Shown here: positions 35,443 through 44,604 of the stretch, one piece after another | How the letters are laid out: each line of letters starts with the position of its first letter | How positions within the stretch are numbered: the stretch's first letter is position 1 | Origin: Mameliella sp. MMSF_3455 | GTDB taxonomy: Bacteria > Pseudomonadota > Alphaproteobacteria > Rhodobacterales > Rhodobacteraceae | Reading direction: 5' to 3' | NCBI RefSeq assembly: GCF_030733205.1 | Contig: NZ_JASHJL010000038.1 | Coordinates: forward strand, 1 to 48,269 | DNA: 48,269 bases | The notes under the pieces: generated by a model | What the model was told of the DNA's origin: nothing | Databases searched by the model: none | What the model saw: the letters and a program-made list of their open reading frames with translations, nothing else | Program-made: the position numbers and the translations under genes

Positions 35443-36251
35443 GCAATTCGTCCACCATCCCGGCCGAGTGGTCCCATCGCAGCAGAGTGACACGTCTGGC
35501 GATCTGGGCAGGCTGGCTTGCCCTGGTCGCGCTGTTCGTCTGGTGCTGGCAGGTCATGACGGAAACCACCATCTGGGCCTTTGTCTGGGACGCCCCACGT
35601 CAGGCCGGCGACATCGGCGGGCGGATGCTGCCCCCTGAATGGAGCTATCTGCCAGAGTTGATGCAGCCCCTTTGGGATACGCTGAACATCGCAACGCTGG
35701 GCACGGTCGGCGGGGTTGTCCTTGCGGTGCCCGTGTCCTTGCTGGCGGCCCGCAACACCACGCCGTCGGTGGTTGTCCTCCGGCCCGTGGCCCTGTTCAT
35801 CATCGTTGCATCGCGGTCCATCAACTCGCTGATCTGGGCGCTGCTGCTGGTAACGATCATTGGTCCCGGCCTACTGGCCGGCATCATTGCGATCGCGCTG
35901 CGGTCCATCGGGTTTGTCGGAAAGCTGCTCTATGAGGCGATCGAGGAGACCGACCCCAAGCAGATCGAGGCGATCCGGGCCACCGGCGCCGGACCCGCGC
36001 AGGTCCTGACCTATGGCGTGGTGCCGCAGGTCATGCCCGCGCTGTGGGGGATCTCGGTGTTCCGGTGGGACATCAACATCAGGGAAAGCACCATCCTTGG
36101 TCTTGTCGGCGCGGGCGGTATCGGCCTGAAGTTGAACGCCTCGATGGCAGTTCTGGCGTGGGACCAGGTGACAGTGATCCTTCTGCTGATCCTCGCGACC
36201 GTTGTGGTCAGCGAATGGATCTCGGCCGTGATCCGCCGTGCGATCATCTAA
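35439..36251 (+). CDS. phnE: PhnE-type ABC transporter permease 2
   Basis: 270 residues. The loop [21 protein letters not shown] and the INIRESTILGLVGAGGIG motif align with permease 1, so the pair arose by duplication. Last gene of the phn operon; a hairpin separates it from arsR. Confidence 0.9.
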   Translation: MSNSSTIPAEWSHRSRVTRLAIWAGWLALVALFVWCWQVMTETTIWAFVWDAPRQAGDIGGRMLPPEWSYLPELMQPLWDTLNIATLGTVGGVVLAVPVSLLAARNTTPSVVVLRPVALFIIVASRSINSLIWALLLVTIIGPGLLAGIIAIALRSIGFVGKLLYEAIEETDPKQIEAIRATGAGPAQVLTYGVVPQVMPALWGISVFRWDINIRESTILGLVGAGGIGLKLNASMAVLAWDQVTVILLLILATVVVSEWISAVIRRAII

Positions 36252-36264
36252 CCGGAATGGGCTC

Positions 36265-36283
36265 AAGGTGCGCCGCGCACCTT
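36265..36283. terminator. Hairpin between phnE2 and arsR
   Basis: AAGGTGCG and CGCACCTT pair over 8 bases with a 3-base loop, between two convergent stops. A bidirectional terminator is likely, though T-tracts are short. Confidence 0.5.
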
Positions 36284-36294
36284 TGGCATCGGCC

Positions 36295-36615
36295 TTAGTC
36301 CGGCAGGTCAATGCCCGCACAGGCGCTTTCATCGCTGCCGCAGCAATCCGTTAGCAGAAAGCGCACAAGTCCGTTTACCGCATCAAACCGCGGGGCATAC
36401 TGGATCTCGCGGTGGTGGCGTTCCGTACTGACCAAACCGGCGCGTTTCAGCGTGGCCAGGTGCCCCGATAGGGTCGATGGCTTGATGTCCAGCAGGCGCC
36501 CGACCTCCATTGCCGGCGTTCCCTTTGGCCCGCGCTGAACCAGCAGGCGAAAGATCTCGAGCCGTGTGTCATGGGCAAGAGCGCTGAAGGCGTCGATGGC
36601 GGAGGGTTGATCCAT
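36295..36615 (-). CDS. arsR: ArsR-family arsenite-responsive repressor
   Basis: 106 residues. HTH region DIKPSTLSGHLATLKRAGL. The likely arsenite site is C91, C92 and C99 at the C-terminus (TDCCGSDESAC), the arrangement known from the ArsR of Acidithiobacillus rather than the E. coli one. It is divergent from ACR3-arsC-arsH-MFS and should repress both directions until arsenite binds. Confidence 0.92.
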   Translation of the reverse strand: MDQPSAIDAFSALAHDTRLEIFRLLVQRGPKGTPAMEVGRLLDIKPSTLSGHLATLKRAGLVSTERHHREIQYAPRFDAVNGLVRFLLTDCCGSDESACAGIDLPD

Positions 36616-36690
36616 ATTTCGACATTACGCGAAATGAAGCGTGTTGACAAGCCAACCCGTGCTGGCTTACCCATTCATCAATTCGCGAAT
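36616..36690. promoter_or_regulatory. arsR-ACR3 divergent promoter with candidate operators
   Basis: ATTTCG and CGAAAT flank an 8-base spacer (36616-36635), abutting the arsR start codon. ATTCGCGAAT (36681-36690) is a perfect palindrome on the ACR3 side. TTGACA (36644-36649) could be a -35 box for ACR3; a -10 box 17 bases on (TTACCC) is weak. ArsR binding is inferred. Confidence 0.5.
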
Positions 36691-36727
36691 GTGCGAAATG
36701 ACGCTCTCATGACACCGGAGCCTGTCC

Positions 36728-37780
36728 ATGTCCGACACCGCCGCCCCCACGCCGATGGGCCGCTTCGAACGCCTTTTGACCCTTTGGGTCGCCATCGCCA
36801 TCGCGGCCGGGATTGCCATCGGCACCGTGGCGCCGGGGCTGGTCGATGCCGTTGCCGCGGCCGAGGTCGCCTCGATCAACCTTGTCGTTGCCGTGCTGAT
36901 CTGGGCGATGGTCTACCCGATGATGGTCAGCGTGGATTTCGGCGCCGTCGCCGGTGTGGCGCGCCAACCCAAGGGCTTGCTGGTCACGCTGGCGGTCAAC
37001 TGGCTGATCAAGCCTTTCACCATGGCTTTTCTGGCGGTGCTCTTCTTTGACCACGTTTTCGCGCCCTGGATCACCCCCGAGGATGCGGAGCAATACATCG
37101 CCGGGCTGATCCTGCTTGGGGCCGCGCCCTGCACCGCGATGGTCTTCGTCTGGAGCCAGCTGACCCGGGGTGATGCTACCTACACGCTGGTTCAGGTGTC
37201 GGTAAACGACCTGATCATGGTGGTGGCCTTTGCGCCCATCGTCGCGCTGCTGCTTGGCGTGACCGAGATCGTGGTGCCGTGGAGCACGTTGATCCTGGCA
37301 ACGGTGCTCTACGTGGTTTTGCCGCTTGTTGCGGGCCTGATTACCCGTCGCGCCTTGGGGTCCGAGGCTGCCATCGCCGCCTTCACCGCGCGGATCAAGC
37401 CCCTTTCGATGATCGGGCTGATCGCCACGGTCGCGATCCTCTTCGGCCTGCAAGGCGACACCATCCTGTCGCGCCCCGGCATCATCGCGCTGATCGCGGT
37501 GCCGATCCTGATCCAGAGCTACGGGATCTTCGCGCTGTCCTATGGCGCGGCCTACCTGCTGAAGATCCCGCACCGGATCGCCGCGCCCTGCGCCATGATC
37601 GGCACGTCGAACTTCTTTGAACTGGCGGTGGCCGTGGCGATCAGCCTCTTCGGTCTGAACTCCGGCGCGGCGCTGGCCACGGTCGTGGGAGTGCTTGTCG
37701 AAGTGCCGGTGATGCTTTCGCTGGTCGCCTTCGCCAACCGCACCCGGGCGCGGTTTCCCGAAGCCGCAGATGGAGCCTGA
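36728..37780 (+). CDS. arsB: ACR3-type arsenite efflux transporter
   Basis: 350 residues with about ten membrane segments. The conserved cysteine lies in [18 protein letters not shown], and VSVNDLIMV and [14 protein letters not shown] match the family. It exports arsenite using the proton gradient. First gene of ACR3-arsC-arsH-MFS, 3 bases before arsC. Note that it is of the ACR3 family, not ArsB proper. Confidence 0.94.
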   Translation: MSDTAAPTPMGRFERLLTLWVAIAIAAGIAIGTVAPGLVDAVAAAEVASINLVVAVLIWAMVYPMMVSVDFGAVAGVARQPKGLLVTLAVNWLIKPFTMAFLAVLFFDHVFAPWITPEDAEQYIAGLILLGAAPCTAMVFVWSQLTRGDATYTLVQVSVNDLIMVVAFAPIVALLLGVTEIVVPWSTLILATVLYVVLPLVAGLITRRALGSEAAIAAFTARIKPLSMIGLIATVAILFGLQGDTILSRPGIIALIAVPILIQSYGIFALSYGAAYLLKIPHRIAAPCAMIGTSNFFELAVAVAISLFGLNSGAALATVVGVLVEVPVMLSLVAFANRTRARFPEAADGA

Positions 37781-37783
37781 ACC

Positions 37784-38200
37784 ATGATCGTCATCCACCA
37801 CAATCCCGACTGCGGCACCTCGCGCAATGTGCTGGCCTTCATTCGCGCCGGCGGGGGTGAACCGGTCGTCATCAACTACCTGGCCGAAGGCTGGACCCGC
37901 CCGCAACTTCTGGCGCTGTTTGCCGCCGCCGATCTGACGCCGCGCGCGGCGTTGCGCGAAACGAAATCCCCGGCGCAAGAGATGGGGCTGCTGGCAGATG
38001 GCGTTTCTGACGATAGGATCCTGAATGCGATGCTGGAATATCCGATCCTCGTGAACCGGCCCATCGTCTGCACGCACAAAGGCGTGCGCCTGTGCCGCCC
38101 TTCTGAGGCCGTTTTCGACCTGCTCGACCGGCTGCCACCTGGCCCGCTCTACAAGGAGGACGGCCAGATGGTGATCGACAAGACCGGAGCCCGCCCATGA
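37784..38200 (+). CDS. arsC: Glutaredoxin-linked arsenate reductase
   Basis: 138 residues. The catalytic cysteine is C10 in [11 protein letters not shown], with the RPIV region ([18 protein letters not shown]) of the glutaredoxin-type ArsC. It reduces arsenate to arsenite for ACR3 export. It differs in fold from the thioredoxin-type ArsC fused to ArsR at 26613, so the island carries both classes. Its stop overlaps arsH. Confidence 0.94.
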   Translation: MIVIHHNPDCGTSRNVLAFIRAGGGEPVVINYLAEGWTRPQLLALFAAADLTPRAALRETKSPAQEMGLLADGVSDDRILNAMLEYPILVNRPIVCTHKGVRLCRPSEAVFDLLDRLPPGPLYKEDGQMVIDKTGARP

Positions 38201-38910
38201 ACGACACCCCCCAGATCAACGAAGCCGCCTTTGCGCCGATCGACCCGAATACCCTCTTTCCCAAAAGCCACAGCCCCCACGCGCCCCGGATCCTGATCCT
38301 TTACGGCTCGCTCCGCGAACGCAGCTATTCGCGCCTTGCGGCAGAGGAAGCGGCGCGTATTCTCACCCGTTTCGGGGCCGAAGTGAAGATGTTCGATCCC
38401 CGCGACCTGCCCATGCCCGATAGTGCCCCCGTCGATCACCCCAAGGTGGCGGAACTGCGCGATCTGGTGACGTGGTGCGAAGGCATGGTCTGGTCGTCGC
38501 CCGAACGGCATGGCGCGATGACGGGCATCATGAAAAGCCAGATCGACTGGATCCCTCTGTCGCTTGGCGGTGTGCGCCCGACGCAGGGCAAGACGCTGGC
38601 GGTCATGCAGGTCTGCGGCGGCTCGCAGTCATTCAACACGGTCAACCAGTTGCGCATCCTTGGCCGCTGGATGCGACTCCTGACCATCCCCAACCAATCC
38701 TCGGTCGCCAAGGCATGGGACGAATTCGATGACGACGGTCGCATGAAACCTACCCCCTATTACAACCGCATCGTCGATGTGATGGAGGAGCTGGTGAAAT
38801 TCACCCTGCTGACCCGTGACATCCGTGACCACCTGGTGGACCGCTACTCCGAACGGGACGAGGACCACGCGGCGCTGTCTGCCCGGGTCAATCAGGCCAA
38901 GGCCGTGTGA
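38197..38910 (+). CDS. arsH: ArsH flavoprotein
   Basis: 237 residues. The FMN-binding [20 protein letters not shown] and [20 protein letters not shown] segments match ArsH. Known ArsH enzymes oxidise trivalent organoarsenicals with NADPH and FMN. Overlaps arsC by 4 bases and the MFS gene by one base (TGATG). Confidence 0.93.
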   Translation: MNDTPQINEAAFAPIDPNTLFPKSHSPHAPRILILYGSLRERSYSRLAAEEAARILTRFGAEVKMFDPRDLPMPDSAPVDHPKVAELRDLVTWCEGMVWSSPERHGAMTGIMKSQIDWIPLSLGGVRPTQGKTLAVMQVCGGSQSFNTVNQLRILGRWMRLLTIPNQSSVAKAWDEFDDDGRMKPTPYYNRIVDVMEELVKFTLLTRDIRDHLVDRYSERDEDHAALSARVNQAKAV

Positions 38911-40187
38911 TGACCGGATTGGCGACGGGGATCGACCGGGCATTGGCAGTGATTGGACTGGACCCACATCGTTTTTCCCAGGCCCAACCTGAACGGGCGG
39001 AAAGGCTGGCTTTCTGGCTGCTGGGCGTGGCTCAGACCGTCGGATACAGCGCGTTCTTCTATATCTTTGCGGCGCTGCTTCTGGCCTGGGAGCAGGCTTT
39101 GCCCTACGGGAAGGGCTGGCTGGCCTTCGCCTTCATGTGCGCCACGCTGACGGCGGCTGTGGTGTCGCCCTTTGCCGGGCGCATGATCGACGCGGGCCGG
39201 GGCCGCTGGCTGCTGACCGGAGGGCTGGTGATCGGCACCCTGTCGCTGCTGCTGCTGGCCGGGTCACAAAGCTACCCGGTCTTTTTCCTCGCATGGTTGG
39301 GCCTTGGCGTGGCCGAGGGGCTGTGCCTTTATGAACCCTGCTTTGCTTTCGTGACCCGCACCGCCCATGATCGCGCGCGCAGTGGTATCACGCGGATCAC
39401 CCTTGTGGCGGGCTTTGCCTCGACCCTTGCCTATCCGGCGGGGGCCTTCCTGGCAGAGGCCTTGGGCTGGCGCGGAGCGGTGCTGTGCTTTGCCGGGGCG
39501 GTGGCCTTGGTCGGGCTGCCGGCCATGTTCGCCGGGGCCACGATGCTGGAATGCTGCCCCGAGGACGATCAAACGACCGAGCGCAAGGCGGGCGACCTTG
39601 CCGCCTTTGTGGCCGCACGTGCCCGGCCTGAATTCTGGCTGATCCTGCTGGCATTTTCGTTCATCGGCCTCGCCTATGCGATGATCATCACCCATGTCAT
39701 GCCGATCCTGACCGACCGTGGGCTTACCCTTGGGCAAGCTGTCCTTGCCGCGTCGCTGTTCGGCCCGATGCAGGTCGCGGGGCGCCTGGCGTTGATGGCA
39801 GCCGGGCACCGGGTGACAGGGGTGACGGTGGCCGCGATGTCCTTTGTCGGGCTGAGCCTTGCCATCGCCGTGCTGCTATTCATCGTCCCCGCCATGCCGC
39901 GTGCCGGTTTCGCCTTTGCGCTGCTGTTCGGGGCAAGCTTTGGCGTCATCAGCATCCTGAAGCCGGTTGTCATGGCCGAGGTTCTGGGCCGCCGCGGATT
40001 TGGCATGATCGCGGGGTTCATGGCCGTGCCGTTCCTGATCGCTGGAGCCGTCGCCCCGCAAACATCCGCGCTGTTGTGGCGCGTCTCCGGCTACAATCTG
40101 GCTCTTGTCGTGGCGCTGGGGTTGTCGGCCGTTGCTCTTGCTGCACTTGCGATTTTGATCCTGCGTGGCCGGCAGCAAGTCAATTAA
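38910..40187 (+). CDS. MFS transporter of the ars operon
   Basis: 425 residues with about 12 membrane segments and a typical MFS loop between TM2 and TM3 (FAGRMIDAGRGRW). MFS exporters are found in several ars operons (for example ArsJ or ArsK types), but no GAPDH partner gene of ArsJ is present, so the substrate is unknown; an organoarsenical or arsenite is plausible. I use the ATG that overlaps the arsH stop; a GTG 3 bases upstream is possible. Last gene before the fabB region. Confidence 0.85.
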   Translation: MTGLATGIDRALAVIGLDPHRFSQAQPERAERLAFWLLGVAQTVGYSAFFYIFAALLLAWEQALPYGKGWLAFAFMCATLTAAVVSPFAGRMIDAGRGRWLLTGGLVIGTLSLLLLAGSQSYPVFFLAWLGLGVAEGLCLYEPCFAFVTRTAHDRARSGITRITLVAGFASTLAYPAGAFLAEALGWRGAVLCFAGAVALVGLPAMFAGATMLECCPEDDQTTERKAGDLAAFVAARARPEFWLILLAFSFIGLAYAMIITHVMPILTDRGLTLGQAVLAASLFGPMQVAGRLALMAAGHRVTGVTVAAMSFVGLSLAIAVLLFIVPAMPRAGFAFALLFGASFGVISILKPVVMAEVLGRRGFGMIAGFMAVPFLIAGAVAPQTSALLWRVSGYNLALVVALGLSAVALAALAILILRGRQQVN

Positions 40188-40459
40188 TCCAGATGAGCCT
40201 CAAGGTGTTTCGGCGGGATTGGTCCGAAGATCGGCGATGTCCGCATTGCGGACCCTCATCCTCTAAGAATGCTGCACGACGCACGAATGGCCGGTTCGGG
40301 GAAGCTGCGCCGCGGCGATCGGCCAGGGCCTGAACGGCGGGTGTGGGCCGGTCCAGCCTGCGGCCTGGTGACGTTGCGCCGCGTTTGCAAAGCCCTCCCT
40401 CCTTGCGCCTCCCCCCGCATCTGACCTACTAAGACCCTGACACATCAGGAGGAGGCTCC
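40188..40459. other. Island/fabB junction region
   Basis: 272 bases with no supported gene. A hairpin (GTCCGC/GCGGAC, 40239-40253) may end the ars transcript. TTGCGC about 17 bases before TACTAAGA (near 40405-40435) is a weak candidate promoter for fabB. No direct repeat matching the fabA side was found by eye. Confidence 0.45.
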
Positions 40460-41689
40460 ATGCGCCGCGTCGTCGTCACCGGGCTCGGGATCGTCTCGAG
40501 CATCGGCAACACTGCCGAAGAGGTCCTTGCCTCGCTCAAGGCGGGCCGTTCGGGCATCACTGCCAACGAGCAGATGAAGGAACACGGGTTCCGCAGCCAG
40601 ATCGCCGGGGCCATCGATCTGGACGTATCCCAGCATATCGACAAGCGGACGCTGCGCTTCATGGGGCCGGGGGCGGCCTATGCCCATATCGCCATGGGCC
40701 AGGCGATCACGGATGCGGGGCTGGAGGAGGCGGATATCGTGAACCCGCGCACCGGCCTCGTGGCGGGCAGCGGTGGGCCCTCGACCAGCGCCATGCTGAC
40801 GGCGCATGAGACGGTGCTGAAAACCGGCGCGACCAAGCGCGTCGGGCCTTTTGCCGTGCCGAAATGCATGTGCTCGACGGTGAGCGCGAACCTCTCGACC
40901 GCCTACAGGATCAAGGGGATCAACTATTCGATCACCTCGGCCTGCTCGACCTCGCTGCACTGCATCGGCAACGCGGCGGAGCAGATCATGCTGGGCAAGC
41001 AGGACGTGATGTTCGCCGGCGGCGGCGAGGAACTGGACTGGACGCTGAGCTGTCTCTTCGACGCGATGGGCGCCATGTCGTCGAAGTTCAACGACACGCC
41101 GGAGAAGGCGAGCCGGGCCTTCGACAAGGACCGCGACGGGTTCGTGATCTCTGGCGGGGGCGGGATGCTCGTGCTGGAGGAACTGGAACACGCCAAGGCA
41201 CGTGGTGCCAAGATCTATGCCGAGGTGACCGGCTATGGCGCGACCTCGGACGGGGCGGACATGGTGGCGCCCTCGGGCGAGGGCGGCGAGCGGGCGATGC
41301 GGATCGCCCTGGGCACGCTGCCGGAGGGCCGCAAGGTCAGCTACATCAACGCGCATGGCACCTCGACCCCCGTCGGCGACGTGGGTGAGATCGAAGCGGT
41401 GCGGCGCGTCTTTGGCGAGGGCACGACCCCGCCGGTGTCGTCGACCAAGTCGATGACCGGCCACAGCCAGGGCGCGACCGGCGCGCAGGAGGCGATCTAT
41501 TGCCTGCTGGCGCTGGAACATGATTTCATCATTCCGTCGATCAACGTGGAAACGCTGGACCCGGCGCTGAAGCCCGCGGAGATCGCGACCGAGGTGGTCG
41601 AGAACGCGGGGCTCGACTCGGTGATGACGAATTCCTTTGGTTTTGGCGGCACCAACGGGTCGATGGTGCTGTCGCGATACAATGACTGA
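40460..41689 (+). CDS. fabB: 3-oxoacyl-ACP synthase I
   Basis: 409 residues. The active-site triad is C162 in [10 protein letters not shown], and the histidines in [11 protein letters not shown] and [10 protein letters not shown]. It elongates unsaturated acyl-ACPs made by FabA. AGGAGGAGG precedes the ATG. It leads fabB-fabI, separated from fabA by the island. Confidence 0.95.
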   Translation: MRRVVVTGLGIVSSIGNTAEEVLASLKAGRSGITANEQMKEHGFRSQIAGAIDLDVSQHIDKRTLRFMGPGAAYAHIAMGQAITDAGLEEADIVNPRTGLVAGSGGPSTSAMLTAHETVLKTGATKRVGPFAVPKCMCSTVSANLSTAYRIKGINYSITSACSTSLHCIGNAAEQIMLGKQDVMFAGGGEELDWTLSCLFDAMGAMSSKFNDTPEKASRAFDKDRDGFVISGGGGMLVLEELEHAKARGAKIYAEVTGYGATSDGADMVAPSGEGGERAMRIALGTLPEGRKVSYINAHGTSTPVGDVGEIEAVRRVFGEGTTPPVSSTKSMTGHSQGATGAQEAIYCLLALEHDFIIPSINVETLDPALKPAEIATEVVENAGLDSVMTNSFGFGGTNGSMVLSRYND

Positions 41690-41708
41690 TATGCGCGGAT
41701 AGAGTGGG

Positions 41709-42497
41709 ATGACCATTAGTCTCGAAGGCAAGCGCGGGCTTGTCATGGGCGTTGCGAACGAGCGTTCGATCGCCTGGGGAATTGCCAAGGCCTGTGCCGA
41801 GGCGGGTGCGGAGCTGGCCTTTACCTACCAGGGGGAGGCGTTCGGCAAGCGGCTGGAGCCGCTGGCGCAGAGCGTCGGGTCGGATTTCATGGTCGACGTG
41901 GACGTGACCGACGATGCCTCGCTGGACGCGGCCTTTGACGCGCTGGGGCAGCGGTGGGGCCGGGTGGATTTCCTGGTGCACGCGATTGCCTATTCGGACA
42001 AGACCGAACTGACGGGACGGTTCCTGAACACCAGCCGGGCGAATTTCAAGAACTCGATGGACATCTCGGTCTATTCCTTCATCGAGGTGGCGCGGCGGGT
42101 GCATCCGCTGATGACGGATGGCGGCACGATGCTCACGCTGACCTACCTCGGGTCGAGCCGGGTCGTGCCGAATTACAACGTCATGGGCGTGGCCAAGGCG
42201 GCGCTGGAATCGACGACGCGCTACCTGGCGAATGACCTTGGTCCGGAGGGAATCCGCGTGAACGCGATCTCGCCCGGTCCGATGAAGACGCTGGCGGGCG
42301 CGGCCATCGGCGGTGCGCGGCGCACCTACAAGCACACAGGTATGAACGCCCCGCTGCGGTCGAATGCGACGCTGGAGGCGGTGGGCGGCACGGCGGTCTG
42401 GCTGATCTCGGACGCGGGCGCCTATACCACGGGTGAGGTCATCATGGTGGACGGCGGCTATCACACGATCGGGATGCCGCAGCTGGAGAACCTTTGA
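41709..42497 (+). CDS. fabI: Enoyl-ACP reductase (NADH)
   Basis: 262 residues. The N-terminal GVANERSIAWGIAKACAEAG nucleotide loop and the Y-x6-Y...K catalytic region in TYLGSSRVVPNYNVMGVAKA identify FabI. It catalyses the last step of fatty acid elongation and is the triclosan target. 19 bases after fabB. Confidence 0.95.
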   Translation: MTISLEGKRGLVMGVANERSIAWGIAKACAEAGAELAFTYQGEAFGKRLEPLAQSVGSDFMVDVDVTDDASLDAAFDALGQRWGRVDFLVHAIAYSDKTELTGRFLNTSRANFKNSMDISVYSFIEVARRVHPLMTDGGTMLTLTYLGSSRVVPNYNVMGVAKAALESTTRYLANDLGPEGIRVNAISPGPMKTLAGAAIGGARRTYKHTGMNAPLRSNATLEAVGGTAVWLISDAGAYTTGEVIMVDGGYHTIGMPQLENL

Positions 42498-42508
42498 CGG
42501 AGGCGGCG

Positions 42509-42832
42509 ATGCGTCGGGTGGCACTGATCCTTGGGATGGCGGCGGCGCTGAGCGGCTGCATGGAAGGCGCAACGGCCGTCAGCGGCAGCACCGGCGGCGG
42601 GCAGGGCCCGGAGGCGCGCAAGCTGTCCAGCGGCATGTCCCCGGCGCAGGCCGAGGGTATCTTTGGCCTCGATGCGGGATACGAGCGCAACCCGGCGAAC
42701 TGGGACGAAGCCTGCATCAGCTATGCCTACGATGGCGGCGCGCGCTACGTCCACGCGGTCTATCGGAATGACCGACTGGTGCGCGCGACGGACGGGCATG
42801 GCACCATCTGCACCTACGGCGACGCGCTGTAA
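42509..42832 (+). CDS. Small lipoprotein
   Basis: 107 residues with lipobox LSGC (C17) after a hydrophobic signal. The mature part has SSGMSPAQAEGIFGLDAGYE and two cysteines (EACISYAY and TICTYGD). GGAGG precedes the ATG by 5 bases, so I prefer this start to a TTG 15 bases upstream. The family is not recognised. Possibly co-transcribed with fabI. Confidence 0.75.
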   Translation: MRRVALILGMAAALSGCMEGATAVSGSTGGGQGPEARKLSSGMSPAQAEGIFGLDAGYERNPANWDEACISYAYDGGARYVHAVYRNDRLVRATDGHGTICTYGDAL

Positions 42833-42888
42833 TTCCCGGAACCCGACGCGGCATCGGGCGTTGACCCTCCAAGAGATTGGAGGATTCC

Positions 42889-43563
42889 ATGACACATCAG
42901 ATCGAATTGCAGAGCGTCGACCGGCTGACACATGACGTGCGCCGTCTGACCTTTGAAAAGCCCGCGGGCTATGACTATGCCCCGGGTCAGGCCACGGACT
43001 TTGCGCTCGACCGCGACGGCTGGCGCGAGGAACAGCGGCCCTTCACCTTTACCAGCCTGCCCGACGAGGATCGGCTGGAGTTCGTGATCAAGTCCTACCC
43101 CGAGCATGACGGCGTGACCGAGCAGATCGCCGATCTGGAGCCGGGCGACACCGTTCTGATCGGCGACCCCTGGGGCGCGATCGAGGACAAGGGTGACGGG
43201 GTCTTCATCGCCGGGGGCGCGGGTGTGACGCCGTTCATTTCCATCCTGCGCAAGAAGCTGGCCGAGAAAGGCACGCTGGAGGGCAACACTCTGGTGTTTT
43301 CCAACCAATGCGAGCAGGACATCATCATGCGCAACACGTTCGAGGCCATGCCGGGCCTGCGCTGTCACTGGACCGTGACCGAGGAAAAGGGCAGTCCGCT
43401 GGCACGGGGCCTGATCGACAAGGAGATGCTGGAGGACTTCGTCGATCCGGACCGGGACGTCTGCTATGTCTGTGGCCCCGATCCGATGGTCGAGGCGATG
43501 CCCGGCGAGCTTAAGAAGCTGGGTGTGCCAGAGCGGCAGATCGTGACCGAGGATTTCGGCTGA
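42889..43563 (+). CDS. Ferredoxin/flavodoxin-NADP reductase-like flavoprotein
   Basis: 224 residues. The FAD motif RPFTFTS, the nucleotide-binding GGAGVTPFISIL and the CGPDPMVEAM segment show the FNR-like fold. No ferredoxin domain is fused. It probably passes electrons between NAD(P)H and an unknown partner. TTGGAGGA precedes the ATG; the 4-residue longer frame starts inside that ribosome site. Confidence 0.82.
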   Translation: MTHQIELQSVDRLTHDVRRLTFEKPAGYDYAPGQATDFALDRDGWREEQRPFTFTSLPDEDRLEFVIKSYPEHDGVTEQIADLEPGDTVLIGDPWGAIEDKGDGVFIAGGAGVTPFISILRKKLAEKGTLEGNTLVFSNQCEQDIIMRNTFEAMPGLRCHWTVTEEKGSPLARGLIDKEMLEDFVDPDRDVCYVCGPDPMVEAMPGELKKLGVPERQIVTEDFG

Positions 43564-43619
43564 ACCGGCCGCACGGTCCGGCGGTGGGGTGACGCCCGCC
43601 TGACGCCCCCGGGCCGGTT
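43563..43619. terminator. Inverted repeat between convergent genes
   Basis: AACCGGCC (43563-43570) and GGCCGGTT (43612-43619) bracket the 57 bases between the two stops. Possible bidirectional terminator; the spacer is long. Confidence 0.4.
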
Positions 43620-43620
43620 G

Positions 43621-44490
43621 TCAGAACCATTGACCCGGCTCCATCAGGCCGAGATCCAGCAATTGCCGCGAGTGCCATTCGAACGGGGCGGAATTGTGCC
43701 AGCGGAAGGTGCGGATGTCGAAGGTGGAGCCGGGGTTGCGTTTCAGGGCCTTGGCGGTGCGAAAGCTGACGATGGCGGCAGTCAGGTTGTTGTGCCAGGG
43801 GCAGGCGTAGGTGTTGTATTCCTCGTCGGTAAAGGTGTGATCCTCGCGCAGGGTCAGGCCGGGGTGGGCGCGAAAGATCCCGATCCGGTCGATCTTGCGC
43901 CGGTCAGGGGGGATGTGTTCCTCGAACCGCCAGCGCAGCCCCCCGAAGAAATCGAGTTGCCGTTCCTTGGGGTGGTTGTGGTGTTTCGGGTCAGGCCGGG
44001 CGAGCGCATGGTATCCCGACTTGTCCAGCCATGCGTCATCCAGTGAGACGGCGTCCGGGTGGCGCTGCAGGTCCCCGGCGTAGAGATCGACGACATAGGT
44101 CAGCATGGCGTCGCGGCGTTCCTCGGTGTGGAAGGCCAGCATCTCTGCCACGGTGCGGTTTTCCGAGAAGGGAAAGAACAGGTATTCGGCGTTGTAGCAG
44201 TAGTAGAGCCACTGGCCCTCGGCCGCCGGTATCAGGCGGTTGACCGCCGCCTGCAGCGCGCCGTCCCTGTGCATGTCATGGGCGACATGATGGACCTTGC
44301 CGCGCAGGTCCTCGGGCGGGGCAAGCTCCTCCGCGCCGAAGAGGATCACGCTGCGAAAGCCGCAATGGCGATGATGGCGCAGGGTGGTGTCCAGTTCGAC
44401 GCCGTCTTCGGCAAAGATCAGCGCGACGGGCCCGCGTTGCAGCGCCCCGGCGCCGCGGGACAGGAAGTGATCTATGTCCTTGTAATACAT
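43621..44490 (-). CDS. Conserved hypothetical protein, possibly glycosyltransferase-like
   Basis: 289 residues, soluble, no signal peptide. It starts MYYKDIDHFLSRGAGALQRG. A strand-helix pattern (GPVALIFAEDGVELDTTLRH, HCGFRSVILFGAE) resembles the start of a GT-A fold, with EGQWLYYCYNAEYLFFP later, but I cannot point to a certain DxD. The C-terminal half is rich in Trp, Phe and His. The start at 44490 follows the usual N-terminus; the longer frame reads antisense to miaB. Family-2 glycosyltransferase-like is one possibility, not established. Confidence 0.6.
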   Translation of the reverse strand: MYYKDIDHFLSRGAGALQRGPVALIFAEDGVELDTTLRHHRHCGFRSVILFGAEELAPPEDLRGKVHHVAHDMHRDGALQAAVNRLIPAAEGQWLYYCYNAEYLFFPFSENRTVAEMLAFHTEERRDAMLTYVVDLYAGDLQRHPDAVSLDDAWLDKSGYHALARPDPKHHNHPKERQLDFFGGLRWRFEEHIPPDRRKIDRIGIFRAHPGLTLREDHTFTDEEYNTYACPWHNNLTAAIVSFRTAKALKRNPGSTFDIRTFRWHNSAPFEWHSRQLLDLGLMEPGQWF

Positions 44491-44604
44491 GCTCGGCCTC
44501 TGGCGGGGCTTTTGCGGCAGAATCAGTGAAAATCTGGTGCATTGCAAGATGGGGGGATTCTGCGGTATCCGCAGCCCTCGTACCCGAGAGCAGGAGCGCG
44601 CGAC

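Noticed and set aside
25936-40459. Direct repeats or insertion-sequence ends at the island borders
   Set aside because: Comparing both flanks by eye showed no convincing repeat; a computed alignment might still find a short one.
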